Assembly (NCBI GenBank): GCA_013153755.1
Contig: JAADDU010000018.1
Coordinates: 1 to 14,252 of the forward strand
Length of the DNA stretch: 14,252 nucleotides
From: Campylobacterota bacterium
Lineage (GTDB): Bacteria > Campylobacterota > Campylobacteria > Campylobacterales > Sulfurimonadaceae
Direction of reading: 5' to 3'
Below are positions 6,953-14,252 of this stretch, piece by piece (the stretch's first letter is position 1; every line of letters begins with the position of its first letter). The position numbers were made by a program, and so were the translations under genes. The notes beneath the pieces are model-generated. The model searched no databases and had not been told where the DNA came from. It saw nothing but the letters and a program-made list of their open reading frames with translations.

Positions 6953-7673
6953 AAAGTTTTTTGAGTATGGTCAAAAAGTAGATGGTTATGATGTTTTAGT
7001 TTTAAATGAAAGAGAGGCTAGGGCAGCAGCTGGGATACTTTTTGCTTTAGGAATATTGAGTCTTTTAAATGCTGTTATGCTTTCTCATGGCGTGGTTACA
7101 AGATATTTCATAAGTTTTTTCACACTTGATTTCTTGATAAGAGTTATAAATCCATCTTATTCTCCATCACTTTTGATGGGTAGATTTTTTGTTCAAAATC
7201 AAACTCCAGAGTATGTTGGTGCTTCTCAAAAAAGATTTGCTTGGAGTATAGGTTTACTTTTAGCTTTACCTATGTTTTACCTTTTAGTTATACATTGGCA
7301 ACCAAATCCTATAAAAGTTTTGATATGTTCTATTTGTCTTTTACTACTCATAGCCGAGTCTGCTTTTTCTATCTGTCTTGGGTGTAAAATCTATAACCTT
7401 ATAATGAGTAAAAAAGCTACTCATTGTCCTGGTGGAGTTTGTGAGATAAGAAAAAAAGAGCCTATACAAGAGTTTAATTTAGCTCAAAAAATCATAGCTA
7501 TTTTGGCATTTGGAGTGGTTATATATGGTAGCTTTGCTTATATGTATAAACTTGAAAATAAGACTCATATAGGTAAAGTTGTATCGCAAATGATGATGAG
7601 TGATGAAGATTTAAAAGCTTTAGAAGAGTTAGAATATCAAAAAGAACTTGAAGCTTTTGAGGCTGAAGATTAA
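6942..7673 (+). CDS. DUF4395 integral membrane protein
   Basis: I assign this to DUF4395 by pattern: an N-terminal LNEREARAAAG motif (about 21-31), the segment FLIRVINPSYSPS (about 64-76), then QKRFAWSIGLLLA (96-108), and a cysteine motif CLGCKIYNLI (145-154). From the ATG at 6942 it has 243 residues and about five hydrophobic segments (27-47, 52-68, 101-121, 124-146, 181-200), then an acidic C-terminal tail (LEELEYQKELEAFEAED). A second cysteine pair, HCPGGVC (161-167), follows the CLGC pair in a loop, suggesting a metal or disulfide site. The ATG overlaps the RNase Y stop by 11 bases and no strong ribosome-binding site stands directly before it; a GTG at 6912 is an alternative. Function is unknown. 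Confidence 0.85.
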   Translation: MLNKKFFEYGQKVDGYDVLVLNEREARAAAGILFALGILSLLNAVMLSHGVVTRYFISFFTLDFLIRVINPSYSPSLLMGRFFVQNQTPEYVGASQKRFAWSIGLLLALPMFYLLVIHWQPNPIKVLICSICLLLLIAESAFSICLGCKIYNLIMSKKATHCPGGVCEIRKKEPIQEFNLAQKIIAILAFGVVIYGSFAYMYKLENKTHIGKVVSQMMMSDEDLKALEELEYQKELEAFEAED

Positions 7674-7695
7674 TTATAAATTAGGTTGAAGTATC

Positions 7696-8997
7696 ATGAA
7701 TGCTAAAAAAGATTTAGGTTTTAAAGAATTACTGGCTATTGCTGTTGGTGGTATGGTTGGAGGTGGAATCTTTAGCATACTTGGTGTTTCTGTAGCATTA
7801 GTTGGAATTTTAGCTCCTTTTGCTATAGCTTTAGGTGGAATTATAGCGTGGTTTGCTGCTTATTCTTATGTCAAACTTGGTGTTTATTATAAGGATGATG
7901 GAGCTACTTATGCTTTTTTTAAGAGAACATACCCAAACTCAAATTTAGCAGCGTCATTTATAGGTTGGTATACGATTTTTGGATATATTAGTACCTTAGC
8001 TCTTTATGCATATACTTTTTCTTCTTATATCATTAGTGGATTTGATTTTGCACAAAATGATTTTTTTCGTAAAATAATTGCTATCCTTATCATAGCTTTA
8101 TTCTCTTTTATAAATTACAAAAGTGTCAAAGGTATGGGTAAGATAGAAGATATCATGGTTTATTCTAAATTAATAATCTTATTTGTTATTTCTGTTGTTT
8201 TGATGGTTTTTGCAGATATAGATACGCATAGTTTTATGAGTATGATACAAAATGATATGAATATGCCTTTATTTATAAATATCTTAATGGTTTCATCTAT
8301 AACTTTTGTAGCTTATGAAGGTTTTCAGTTGGTTATTAATGGTGTAAATGATATGCAAAATCCAGATAAAAATATACCAAAAGCTATTTATTGGGCTATA
8401 GTTTTAGTTACTTTTATATATTTTGTTATAGCATTAAGTGCTGTTTTAGCCATTCCTACTCAAGAACTTATTCAAAATAAAGAGTCTGCTTTGGCAACAG
8501 GTGCTGGAAATATCTTAGGTTCATTTGGTCAAAACTTAGTTATACTTGGGGCTGTTTTAGCTACAAGTAGTGCGATAAATGGAACACTTTTTGGTTCATC
8601 TCATCAGATGGCAAGAATCTCAGATGATGGATATTTACCAAAATTTTTATCTTTTAGAAAAGATGGTATTCCTCAAAGTGCTATTATAACTATGGGGATT
8701 ATTGCATCTAGTATGGTTTTAGTTGGAAGTTTGCGTCTTATTTTAGAGTTTGGAAGTATAACTTTTTTGTTAGTATCTCTTTTAATGTCCATTGCAAATT
8801 TTAAGATAAGAAAAGAGACAAAATCTTCTTTAATTATTACATTAAGTGCTATCTTTGGTTTATCTATAGGTACTGTCTTTATCTTATATTATGAATTTGT
8901 ATCAAATCCTGAGCAGCTGATATTTATAGCAGTCATATACCTACTATTGAGCTTTTTTGCTTGGGGATATTCATCATTAAATAAGAATAAAAATTAG
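7696..8997 (+). CDS. APC-superfamily amino-acid permease
   Basis: This is a secondary transporter of the amino acid-polyamine-organocation superfamily, likely importing an amino acid or amine with protons. The 433-residue protein has about 12 membrane segments (roughly 11-33, 40-60, 87-113, 123-141, 155-175, 190-210, 229-253, 277-297, 326-346, 348-368, 378-398, 407-426). The substrate-loop motif of TM1 is present as GGMVGGGIFSILG (18-30), and TM6 plus its following loop read FVAYEGFQLVINGVNDMQNP (204-223), both typical of the family. The loop SSHQMARISDDGYLPKFL (301-318) is also characteristic. Substrate cannot be told from sequence. It starts 22 bases after the DUF4395 stop on the same strand, probably in the same transcript. 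No terminator is seen before it. Confidence 0.9.
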   Translation: MNAKKDLGFKELLAIAVGGMVGGGIFSILGVSVALVGILAPFAIALGGIIAWFAAYSYVKLGVYYKDDGATYAFFKRTYPNSNLAASFIGWYTIFGYISTLALYAYTFSSYIISGFDFAQNDFFRKIIAILIIALFSFINYKSVKGMGKIEDIMVYSKLIILFVISVVLMVFADIDTHSFMSMIQNDMNMPLFINILMVSSITFVAYEGFQLVINGVNDMQNPDKNIPKAIYWAIVLVTFIYFVIALSAVLAIPTQELIQNKESALATGAGNILGSFGQNLVILGAVLATSSAINGTLFGSSHQMARISDDGYLPKFLSFRKDGIPQSAIITMGIIASSMVLVGSLRLILEFGSITFLLVSLLMSIANFKIRKETKSSLIITLSAIFGLSIGTVFILYYEFVSNPEQLIFIAVIYLLLSFFAWGYSSLNKNKN

Positions 8998-9004
8998 ATA
9001 ACTA

Positions 9005-9013
9005 TGTTAAAAT
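9005..9013 (+). promoter_or_regulatory. Candidate extended -10 promoter for the chemotaxis gene
   Basis: TGTTAAAAT (a TG-N extended -10 with TAAAAT) lies just after the permease stop codon. It would start transcription near 9020, leaving a leader of about 20 bases that includes the AAAAGG ribosome-binding site before the ATG at 9041. It is a match by eye only; read-through from the permease is equally possible, since no terminator separates them. Confidence 0.35.
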
Positions 9014-9040
9014 AAGTGTATATAAATAAAAGGTTGTAAA

Positions 9041-10117
9041 ATGTTTGGATTTAGTGCTAAAATAAAACAAATGGAAGAAGAGTATAAAAGTAGGATAAGT
9101 TCTCTTGAAGATGAAAATAGGATGCTTCAAAATGAGATTTATGAGCTTAAAAATATGCAACCTGTTAAAGAAACTGAAAATAAAACAGATAAGTTTGTTC
9201 ATCTTTTGATGGATAGTTATAGTAATGGTACACAGTTTTTACAACATACAGTTGAAGATAACTTAGTTAGTCTTGAAGATATAAATGTATTAAATTCTAA
9301 AACTGATGATAGGATGTCTAGTGTTCAGCAAGAAACACAAAAAATCTTAGAAACTATTAATAATATTCAAGAGTATTCAAATACATTGGCAGATGATTCT
9401 AACTCTTTAAATGAAAGTGTTTTGTCTATAGCTCAAATTATTAACTTGATTAAAGATATCTCTGACCAAACAAATCTACTTGCTCTAAATGCAGCTATAG
9501 AAGCAGCAAGAGCAGGTGAGCATGGTAGAGGTTTTGCCGTTGTTGCTGATGAGGTAAGAAAACTAGCAGAAAGAACACAAAAAGCAACACAAGAAGTTGA
9601 GATAAATATAAATGGTCTTAAGCAAAATTCAAATTCTATGATGGAAATCAGTACAACATTTATGAATGAAACTGCAAATGTTATAGAAGCTTTAGATACA
9701 TTTGGTGTAAATATAGACAAAGTTGTTCAAAACTCTCAATGTATTAGAGGTAAAACAAGAAACTTAACAAATGAACTTCATGTAAGTAATGGTAAGATAG
9801 ATCATATAGCATTAAAACTTTTAGGTTATACGGCTCTTATAAGAGGTGAAAATGTAAATATTGTAGATGAGCATAGTTGTAGATTTGCTAAATGGTTTAA
9901 TGAAGCTTCAAATGGTTTCTTAAAAGGAAATCCACATCTTCAAAGCATAACAAAACATCATGCAACTGTTCATAAAAGTCTTAGACAAGCTACTATATTA
10001 AATGCAAAAGATAAAACAGATGAAGCATTTGCAGAGATGCAAGTGGTAGAAAAATCAAGTGAAGTTGGTTTTGAAGAGCTTTTAGAAGCAGTAAAAGAAA
10101 CAACTAAAACTAACTAA
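9041..10117 (+). CDS. Soluble methyl-accepting chemotaxis protein with C-terminal CZB domain
   Basis: This is a cytosolic chemoreceptor-like signal transducer that should control CheA kinase. The 358-residue protein has no membrane segment. An N-terminal coiled coil (about 7-40) leads to the MCP signalling domain, whose hairpin tip is unmistakable: [20 protein letters not shown] (139-158), [20 protein letters not shown] (159-178). The C-terminal part matches a CZB (chemoreceptor zinc-binding) domain: H255 in KIDHIALK, C280 in HSCRFAKWF, and H307 and H311 in HHATVH. The C280-H307-H311 spacing (27, then 4) equals that of the Cys52-His79-His83 zinc site I recall in E. coli DgcZ. The family links zinc, or zinc-site oxidation by hypochlorous acid, to signalling. 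No ligand-binding domain precedes the tip, so CZB is the probable sensor. The ATG at 9041 follows AAAAGG. Confidence 0.93.
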   Translation: MFGFSAKIKQMEEEYKSRISSLEDENRMLQNEIYELKNMQPVKETENKTDKFVHLLMDSYSNGTQFLQHTVEDNLVSLEDINVLNSKTDDRMSSVQQETQKILETINNIQEYSNTLADDSNSLNESVLSIAQIINLIKDISDQTNLLALNAAIEAARAGEHGRGFAVVADEVRKLAERTQKATQEVEININGLKQNSNSMMEISTTFMNETANVIEALDTFGVNIDKVVQNSQCIRGKTRNLTNELHVSNGKIDHIALKLLGYTALIRGENVNIVDEHSCRFAKWFNEASNGFLKGNPHLQSITKHHATVHKSLRQATILNAKDKTDEAFAEMQVVEKSSEVGFEELLEAVKETTKTN

Positions 10118-10132
10118 GAGCTTTAATTAGTC

Positions 10133-10176
10133 CTATACTTAAACAATTTAAAATATGTTGTTTAAGTATAGTTTTT
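10133..10176 (+). terminator. Rho-independent terminator after the chemotaxis gene
   Basis: A perfect 14-bp inverted repeat, CTATACTTAAACAA (10133-10146) and TTGTTTAAGTATAG (10158-10171), encloses an 11-base loop and is followed directly by TTTTT (10172-10176) on the plus strand. It starts 15 bases after the receptor stop codon. The stem is long but AT-rich. It sits between convergent genes and could also slow transcription of the minus-strand exported-protein gene, though no T-run follows in that direction. Confidence 0.85.
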
Positions 10177-10188
10177 AGTGAGAGAAGA

Positions 10189-10521
10189 TTAAAATAATTT
10201 TAAAGCTTTACCTACTGCCATTCCTGTTTGTACTTTTTCTACAGTGTCATTTGTTTTTTTAGCATTTTTTACTTTTTCAACTTTATCCATTGCTTTAGAT
10301 GCAGTAGATGTAGTTTTTGCAGTTGTTGATGAACCTGCAACAGCTCCAACAAGTTTATTTGTATCTACGCTATTTGTTACATCAGTCATAGTTACGCTTG
10401 TACCTTTTGAAGCAGCTTGAATAGCTTCAGGTGTTTTTATAGCACCAGCTACAGAACCAAAGTCCATTGCACTTAGTAGTGTAGACGCAGCTATAGAAGC
10501 GATTATTATTTTTTTTATCAT
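10189..10521 (-). CDS. Small exported protein, Ala/Thr/Lys-rich, unrecognised
   Basis: I do not recognise this 110-residue protein. It starts with a clear Sec signal peptide (MIKKIIIASIAASTLLSA, likely cleaved near residue 18) and has no lipobox. The mature part, about 92 residues, has no cysteine. It is low in complexity: a GAIKTPEAIQAASKG segment, then runs rich in Thr, Ser, Ala and Val, a lysine-rich helical section (KAMDKVEKVKNAKKTNDTVEKV, about 76-97), and the end GKALKLF. It is therefore a small basic periplasmic or secreted protein. The ATG at 10521 has AAAGGA six bases upstream; a start at 10554 would add 11 residues that hide the signal peptide. It lies 38 bases after the MscS stop, behind its own likely promoter. 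Confidence 0.7.
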   Translation of the reverse strand: MIKKIIIASIAASTLLSAMDFGSVAGAIKTPEAIQAASKGTSVTMTDVTNSVDTNKLVGAVAGSSTTAKTTSTASKAMDKVEKVKNAKKTNDTVEKVQTGMAVGKALKLF

Positions 10522-10544
10522 TTGTTTTCCTTTAAATTTTCGGT

Positions 10545-10553
10545 ATTTTAGCA
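10545..10553 (-). promoter_or_regulatory. Candidate extended -10 promoter for the small exported protein
   Basis: On the minus strand TGCTAAAAT (a TG-N extended -10 with TAAAAT) sits seven bases after the MscS stop and would start transcription near 10538, leaving about 17 bases of leader with AAAGGA at 10528-10533. The geometry is good, which suggests the exported protein can be expressed apart from the channel gene. It is a sequence match only. Confidence 0.4.
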
Positions 10554-10559
10554 AAAAAA

Positions 10560-11600
10560 TTATTTTTGCACAACTATTGTTTGTGTTGGAAATGCGAATT
10601 CTAGTTTATTTTGGTTAAATTCTTTAAGTATTTGCATATTTATCTCATCATTTGTTTTAGCTATTGGGCTACCACTTTTTATCCAGTAAATTACAACAAT
10701 ATTAAGAGAAAAATCTCCAAATGAATCAAAAGCTACAACACAGTCTTGTGTATGTTCATTTTCATCTAAAATCCTAGTTAGTATCTTTTTTGCTAACTCT
10801 ATCTGTTCTGGTTGAGTATCGTAAGTAAGTCCTAGATAAAATTTAGTTTTTCTACCCTTTTCTTTACTTACATTTAGTACTGCATTGTCAGTCACTTTTG
10901 AGTTTGGCATAGTTACTATGCGTCCATCAAGTGTTTCTATCTTAGTACTTCTTAAACCTATCTCTCTTACATAACCCTCATAACCATTTAAGATGATTCT
11001 CTCATTGATATTAAAAGGTTTGTCACTAAAGATGATAAAACCACCAAAAAGGTTAGATACTGCATCTTTAGCAGCAAGAGCAAATACTAAACCACCGATA
11101 CCAAGACCTGTAACCATTGTAGTTACATTGTATCCTGCATTATCTATACCTACTACTATAGTTATAGCCCATATAGAGATATTTACAAGTTTTCTGATGA
11201 TTGGAAGTAGGATATCATCTAAGTCTGTTTCACTCTCTTCTACTTTAGGTGCTACATATTTTTCTATCACTGCATCTAAAAGGCGAGTAACGAACCAAGC
11301 GATGTTAAAGATAACTAAAAAGTAAAACACACTATCTACAAACTTATCTACACTCTCACTTATGCTAAGTGTATCTATAGCAAACCATAAACCAAGTAAT
11401 GTGATTGCAAGAGATAGAGGTTCTTCTATCATATCTATAAAGATAAAATCTAAGTCATTGTCCGTATTTTTTGTATAAACTTTTAGTGTTTTTTGGATAA
11501 TCCAGTATAAAAGTTTTCCTATAATTATAGCTCCACTAGCTATAACAAGTGCTAGTAACCATGTTTTTAGTGGGTTGTTAAGGTATATCGCATCTAACAT
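10560..11600 (-). CDS. MscS-family mechanosensitive ion channel
   Basis: This inner-membrane channel opens under membrane tension to release solutes after osmotic downshock. The 346-residue protein has an extracytoplasmic N-terminus and membrane segments at about 12-35, 60-80, 88-108 and 133-153, then the conserved pore-lining TM3: the Gly/Ala-rich GLGIGGLVFALAAKDAVSNL (165-184) followed by FGGFIIFSDKPF. The beta domain holds the family motifs GYVREIGLRSTKIETLDGR (209-227) and the strongly conserved MPNS (231-234). The C-terminal alpha/beta region follows. The extra N-terminal membrane segment makes it somewhat longer than E. coli MscS (286 aa), a common variant. The start at 11600 follows AGGAGA. 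It lies 21 bases downstream of the HerA-like gene and is probably co-transcribed with it. Confidence 0.94.
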   Translation of the reverse strand: MLDAIYLNNPLKTWLLALVIASGAIIIGKLLYWIIQKTLKVYTKNTDNDLDFIFIDMIEEPLSLAITLLGLWFAIDTLSISESVDKFVDSVFYFLVIFNIAWFVTRLLDAVIEKYVAPKVEESETDLDDILLPIIRKLVNISIWAITIVVGIDNAGYNVTTMVTGLGIGGLVFALAAKDAVSNLFGGFIIFSDKPFNINERIILNGYEGYVREIGLRSTKIETLDGRIVTMPNSKVTDNAVLNVSKEKGRKTKFYLGLTYDTQPEQIELAKKILTRILDENEHTQDCVVAFDSFGDFSLNIVVIYWIKSGSPIAKTNDEINMQILKEFNQNKLEFAFPTQTIVVQK

Positions 11601-11621
11601 TTTTTCTCCTGTTTTTTTAAA

Positions 11622-13919
11622 TTATTTTTGCCATAAAAGTGCTATATCGTTGATGATTATATCACTTCTTCTAGGTTTTATAAAGATAGATTTAATTTCA
11701 TAGTTTTGTACATTTAGTGTATCTTCTATCTTTTGTATCTCATCTTCTAGTTTAGTTTTAAGTTCTTCTATGTCATTTTGTACATCTTCTATGAGTGATT
11801 CTACATTTTTAACATCATCTTTTTCTTTTAAGACTCCTTTTGATTTTTTAAATGCCGAAGCACCTCTTCTTAAAGTAGATGCAGAGGTTTTTCGTCCAAA
11901 AAATGCACCAAATAGTGCTAACCCTACATCGACAATAGTATCTGAAGTTTTAGAACTTACATCATTTTGTTCTTTTTGAAGTTTTATCTCTAGTCGTTTT
12001 AGTTTGTCTTCAAGACGGTTATATTTTACTTCAAATTTATCTTGTAGTTTTTGTAGCTTTTCATCTTTTAATTCATTTAGTTTATCGGCTATATCAACCA
12101 TAAAATCTCTTTTACTTTGCCCTAAAGATGATTCTATTTTTAATGCTTTTACACTAAAGAGTTCTAATCTTTTTGAACAATATAGATGGTTTGATAAACT
12201 TTTTTGTGCATTTTTTAGTGTTTTAGCTTCTGATATGATTTTTGGAAGTGTTGCAAAAGATGCATTTTGAGGTTTTGTAGCATTTGGTTTGTCTAATTCA
12301 AAAGGTACTGCATCTAACCATTGTAAAGTAGTTTGTTCATCATAAAGTTCTAATGTTATAGTTATATTTTCTTGAGTGTCTATAGAGCGTCTTTGGTTGA
12401 AAAATCTAACATTCACATCAGCATATATATATGGATAAAAAGGGGAGCTAGAGTTTAAGTCTGTATTTAAAAAGTACTCTTTTATATCTTGTGATATTAT
12501 GGGTTTTCTATCTTCATTTTTAGTTGCTTTTTTAGGTTTTTGTACCTCTTTAACCTCTTTTGTTTTTTGTTTTTTATCTCTCATAAGAGTTTTTATATCA
12601 TCTTTAGTTATAGGACCTTTTAGATATGAGAGTACCCATCTTGTACTAAATTTTATGGTTTCTTCTCTATGTACATTTTTAAGAAAAAACTCTCTACCCT
12701 TTAGTGTAGTTAGTTGTTTACTTATCTCACTTTTACTTAGTTTTGATTTTGCAGATAGTGGGTCAAGTACTTTGTCTATATCTTGTTTTGTTTGGAGCTT
12801 TCCGATGAACCAAGTGCCTATGTTAGATAAACCTTTATAGTCTATATCTACAGGATTTTGTGTAGATAGAACTACTCCTGTTCCAAAAGCACGGGCTTGT
12901 TTTAAAAGTAAAAGCATTGGCTCTTTTGATGGTGGGTTTTTAGATGGTGGGAAAAATCCAAACACTTCATCCATATAAAGTATGCTTTTTAATGAAGAAG
13001 TCCCCCTTTGTTTACGCATCCAACTTATGTAAGCATTTAGTAACATAGTTACAAAAAACATCCTTTGGCTATCATCAAGATGTGCTATGCTAAAAATCGC
13101 TATTTTTGCTTTACCATCATCATCATAAAGCATATTTTGTATATCTAGTGCTTCGCCCTCTATCCATGATGAAAAAGAGATACTAGAGATGATGCCATTT
13201 AGTTTCATAGCTAGTTTCATTCTCTCTTTTTGTGGGTAAAAACTCTTAAGTGGTAGTATCCCAACTTTTTCAAAAGGGGGAGATGCGATGAAGCCTATCA
13301 AATCTTCTATACTTAATGATGTTTCTCTAGTATAGTAGTAGTAAAAAATGTTAGATAAAAGGATGTGCTCTTTAGAACTAAGTGGGTCTGCATCTATCGA
13401 CATAAGAGCAAGTATGGATGATACTGTTGTGTTTATGAGTGAAGAGAGAGTATCACTATCTTCTAAAACCTCTTTGGATGGTGCATCAAAACTACCAAGT
13501 ATATTTACACTAACACCAGCAGAACTACCAGGGGTATAGATAGTTTTTTCTACATCAGCAAACTTTTTAACTCTTGCTTTGTCTTGAAATGAAGACTTTA
13601 GTCCTTTTTTCCACATATCAGCAGTATCTTTAGCAGATTTACCAGACTCCATCCAAGGTGCAAAATCCTCTGCATCTAAGTTAGGAAATGCTAAACAAAG
13701 GTTTCCCATGTCACCTTTTGGGTCTATGATGATAGATGGGATATTATCTATAGAAGCTTCCTCTATGAGTCCTATACCAAGTCCTGTTTTACCTGAACCT
13801 GTCATACCTATCATCATAGCATGAGTTGTTAAGTCTTTAGATTTGTAAAGTGTTAAATCTTCATCTTCACTATCTTTTCCAAGGTAAAAAAGTCCCATCT
13901 TTTCATATATATTTTGCAT
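11622..13919 (-). CDS. HerA/FtsK-superfamily ATPase with C-terminal coiled-coil stalk
   Basis: This is a P-loop ATPase of the HerA-FtsK type (DUF87/VirB4-like), a class of ring-forming DNA or protein motors; the substrate is unknown. In 765 residues I see Walker A GMTGSGKT (38-45), a strand IIIDPKGD (63-70), Walker B ILYMDEVF (313-320) with D317-E318, and a sensor-type STQNP (352-356) followed by the GTWFIGKLQTKQD block (368-380) common in HerA-like proteins. After residue 450 comes a lysine-rich linker and a region unlike HerA, then two coiled coils (about 612-655 and 700-735) flanking a Gly/Ala hydrophobic segment (TIVDVGLALFGAFFGRK, 661-677). The ATG at 13919 is two bases after the CinA-like stop, with GGAG just upstream. 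No NurA nuclease is adjacent. DNA translocation is plausible but unproven. Confidence 0.85.
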   Translation of the reverse strand: MQNIYEKMGLFYLGKDSEDEDLTLYKSKDLTTHAMMIGMTGSGKTGLGIGLIEEASIDNIPSIIIDPKGDMGNLCLAFPNLDAEDFAPWMESGKSAKDTADMWKKGLKSSFQDKARVKKFADVEKTIYTPGSSAGVSVNILGSFDAPSKEVLEDSDTLSSLINTTVSSILALMSIDADPLSSKEHILLSNIFYYYYTRETSLSIEDLIGFIASPPFEKVGILPLKSFYPQKERMKLAMKLNGIISSISFSSWIEGEALDIQNMLYDDDGKAKIAIFSIAHLDDSQRMFFVTMLLNAYISWMRKQRGTSSLKSILYMDEVFGFFPPSKNPPSKEPMLLLLKQARAFGTGVVLSTQNPVDIDYKGLSNIGTWFIGKLQTKQDIDKVLDPLSAKSKLSKSEISKQLTTLKGREFFLKNVHREETIKFSTRWVLSYLKGPITKDDIKTLMRDKKQKTKEVKEVQKPKKATKNEDRKPIISQDIKEYFLNTDLNSSSPFYPYIYADVNVRFFNQRRSIDTQENITITLELYDEQTTLQWLDAVPFELDKPNATKPQNASFATLPKIISEAKTLKNAQKSLSNHLYCSKRLELFSVKALKIESSLGQSKRDFMVDIADKLNELKDEKLQKLQDKFEVKYNRLEDKLKRLEIKLQKEQNDVSSKTSDTIVDVGLALFGAFFGRKTSASTLRRGASAFKKSKGVLKEKDDVKNVESLIEDVQNDIEELKTKLEDEIQKIEDTLNVQNYEIKSIFIKPRRSDIIINDIALLWQK

Positions 13920-13921
13920 AT

Positions 13922-14252
13922 TTATACTCCTGAAGTTATTTTGTAGTTTATTTTTCGTTTGTCTAATTCATCTGTAAAAATAGAGAAGTATTTCTCAACC
14001 TCATGTACATCATCTCCAATTAAAGAGAGTTCAACTTGAGCTTTTGCATCTCTAAAAATTGGCAAGGACGATAGTTCTATGTGTGGAGGTAAAAGTTTCA
14101 TTTGAGTTATAAGTGTGTTTTCACTTGTTTGAGCAAGTAAAGTTTTTCTAAATTTTTGTACTTTTGTTTTGCATAACTTTTGTATAACATCACTTATCAT
14201 TGGGTGTGCCATAACTGGAAAACCAGGGACAAAGAAAAATCTATTTTCTAAA
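13922..14252 (-). CDS. CinA/MoCF-type molybdopterin-binding domain protein, partial (5' end outside window)
   Basis: The frame is open to the right edge, so the internal ATG at 14212 is not the start; reading through it gives 110 visible residues. They begin NRFFFVPGFPVMAHPM, which is the conserved loop of MoCF/CinA proteins (the PG-x-P-x-EM-like motif that binds molybdopterin or ADP-ribose-type ligands). About 95 residues of alpha/beta character follow, ending KITSGV. The end comes soon after the MoCF domain, so there is no C-terminal nicotinamide-nucleotide amidase (PncC) domain, and this is the short, CinA N-terminal-only form. The role of such stand-alone proteins (nucleotide-sugar pyrophosphatase-like, or unknown) is not settled. 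It sits two bases upstream of the HerA-like gene, so translational coupling is likely. Confidence 0.7.
   Translation of the reverse strand, partial: LENRFFFVPGFPVMAHPMISDVIQKLCKTKVQKFRKTLLAQTSENTLITQMKLLPPHIELSSLPIFRDAKAQVELSLIGDDVHEVEKYFSIFTDELDKRKINYKITSGV

Noticed and set aside
9021..9026. TATAAA as the -10 box of the chemotaxis gene
   Set aside because: Transcription would start at about 9033, removing the AAAAGG ribosome-binding site.
11770..13539. Plus-strand frames antisense to the HerA-like gene
   Set aside because: They have no ribosome-binding sites or recognisable motifs and mirror the real minus-strand gene.
11622..13919. HerA-type anti-phage defence system
   Set aside because: No Sir2, DUF4297, NurA or other effector gene is adjacent, and the neighbours are a CinA-like gene and an MscS channel, so a defence call is not supported.
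1..14252. tRNA, rRNA, CRISPR array, insertion sequence or riboswitch
   Set aside because: Intergenic gaps are all under about 130 bases and none shows cloverleaf-like, repeat-spacer or terminal-inverted-repeat structure.

Overview
The window is an AT-rich stretch of a Campylobacterota (epsilonproteobacterial) chromosome, probably from a Sulfurimonas-like free-living relative. The support is protein-family content and gene order: a thioredoxin lipoprotein, ftsY and mutS2 on one strand diverge from 5-formyltetrahydrofolate cyclo-ligase, RNase Y and a DUF4395 membrane protein. As far as I recall, a similar neighbourhood occurs in Campylobacter. The MutS2 Walker motifs (GVNAGGKT, DEIELGTD) also look like the campylobacterial form. 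I cannot fix genus or species without a search. I see no rRNA, tRNA, CRISPR array, insertion sequence or prophage.

Layout, left to right. (1) 1-667, minus: the 5' part of a small membrane-protein gene, preceded by an overlapping DUF4160-DUF2442 pair, a small accessory module of toxin-antitoxin-like architecture. (2) 794-4738, minus: a tightly packed tlpA-like lipoprotein / ftsY / mutS2 operon. (3) 4739-4801: a short divergent promoter region. (4) 4802-10117, plus: a cyclo-ligase, RNase Y, a DUF4395 membrane protein, an APC-family amino-acid permease and a soluble methyl-accepting protein with a CZB zinc domain, closed by a perfect 14-bp stem terminator at 10133-10176. (5) 10189-14252, minus: a CinA/MoCF-like gene (cut by the window edge), a HerA/FtsK-superfamily ATPase with a long C-terminal stalk, an MscS-family channel and a small exported protein. 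The first three are closely spaced; the last has its own likely promoter.

Most of the window is housekeeping: SRP-dependent membrane targeting (FtsY), recombination or ribosome-collision surveillance (MutS2), mRNA decay (RNase Y), folate salvage, redox, osmotic protection and taxis. The parts that deserve a second look are the C-terminal (not N-terminal) acidic extension of FtsY, the HerA-like ATPase without a NurA partner, the DUF4160-DUF2442 pair with its TTG start and translational overlap, the cysteine pairs of the DUF4395 protein translationally coupled to RNase Y, and the unrecognised exported Ala/Thr/Lys-rich protein. I found no convincing complete new system; these are leads, not demonstrations.
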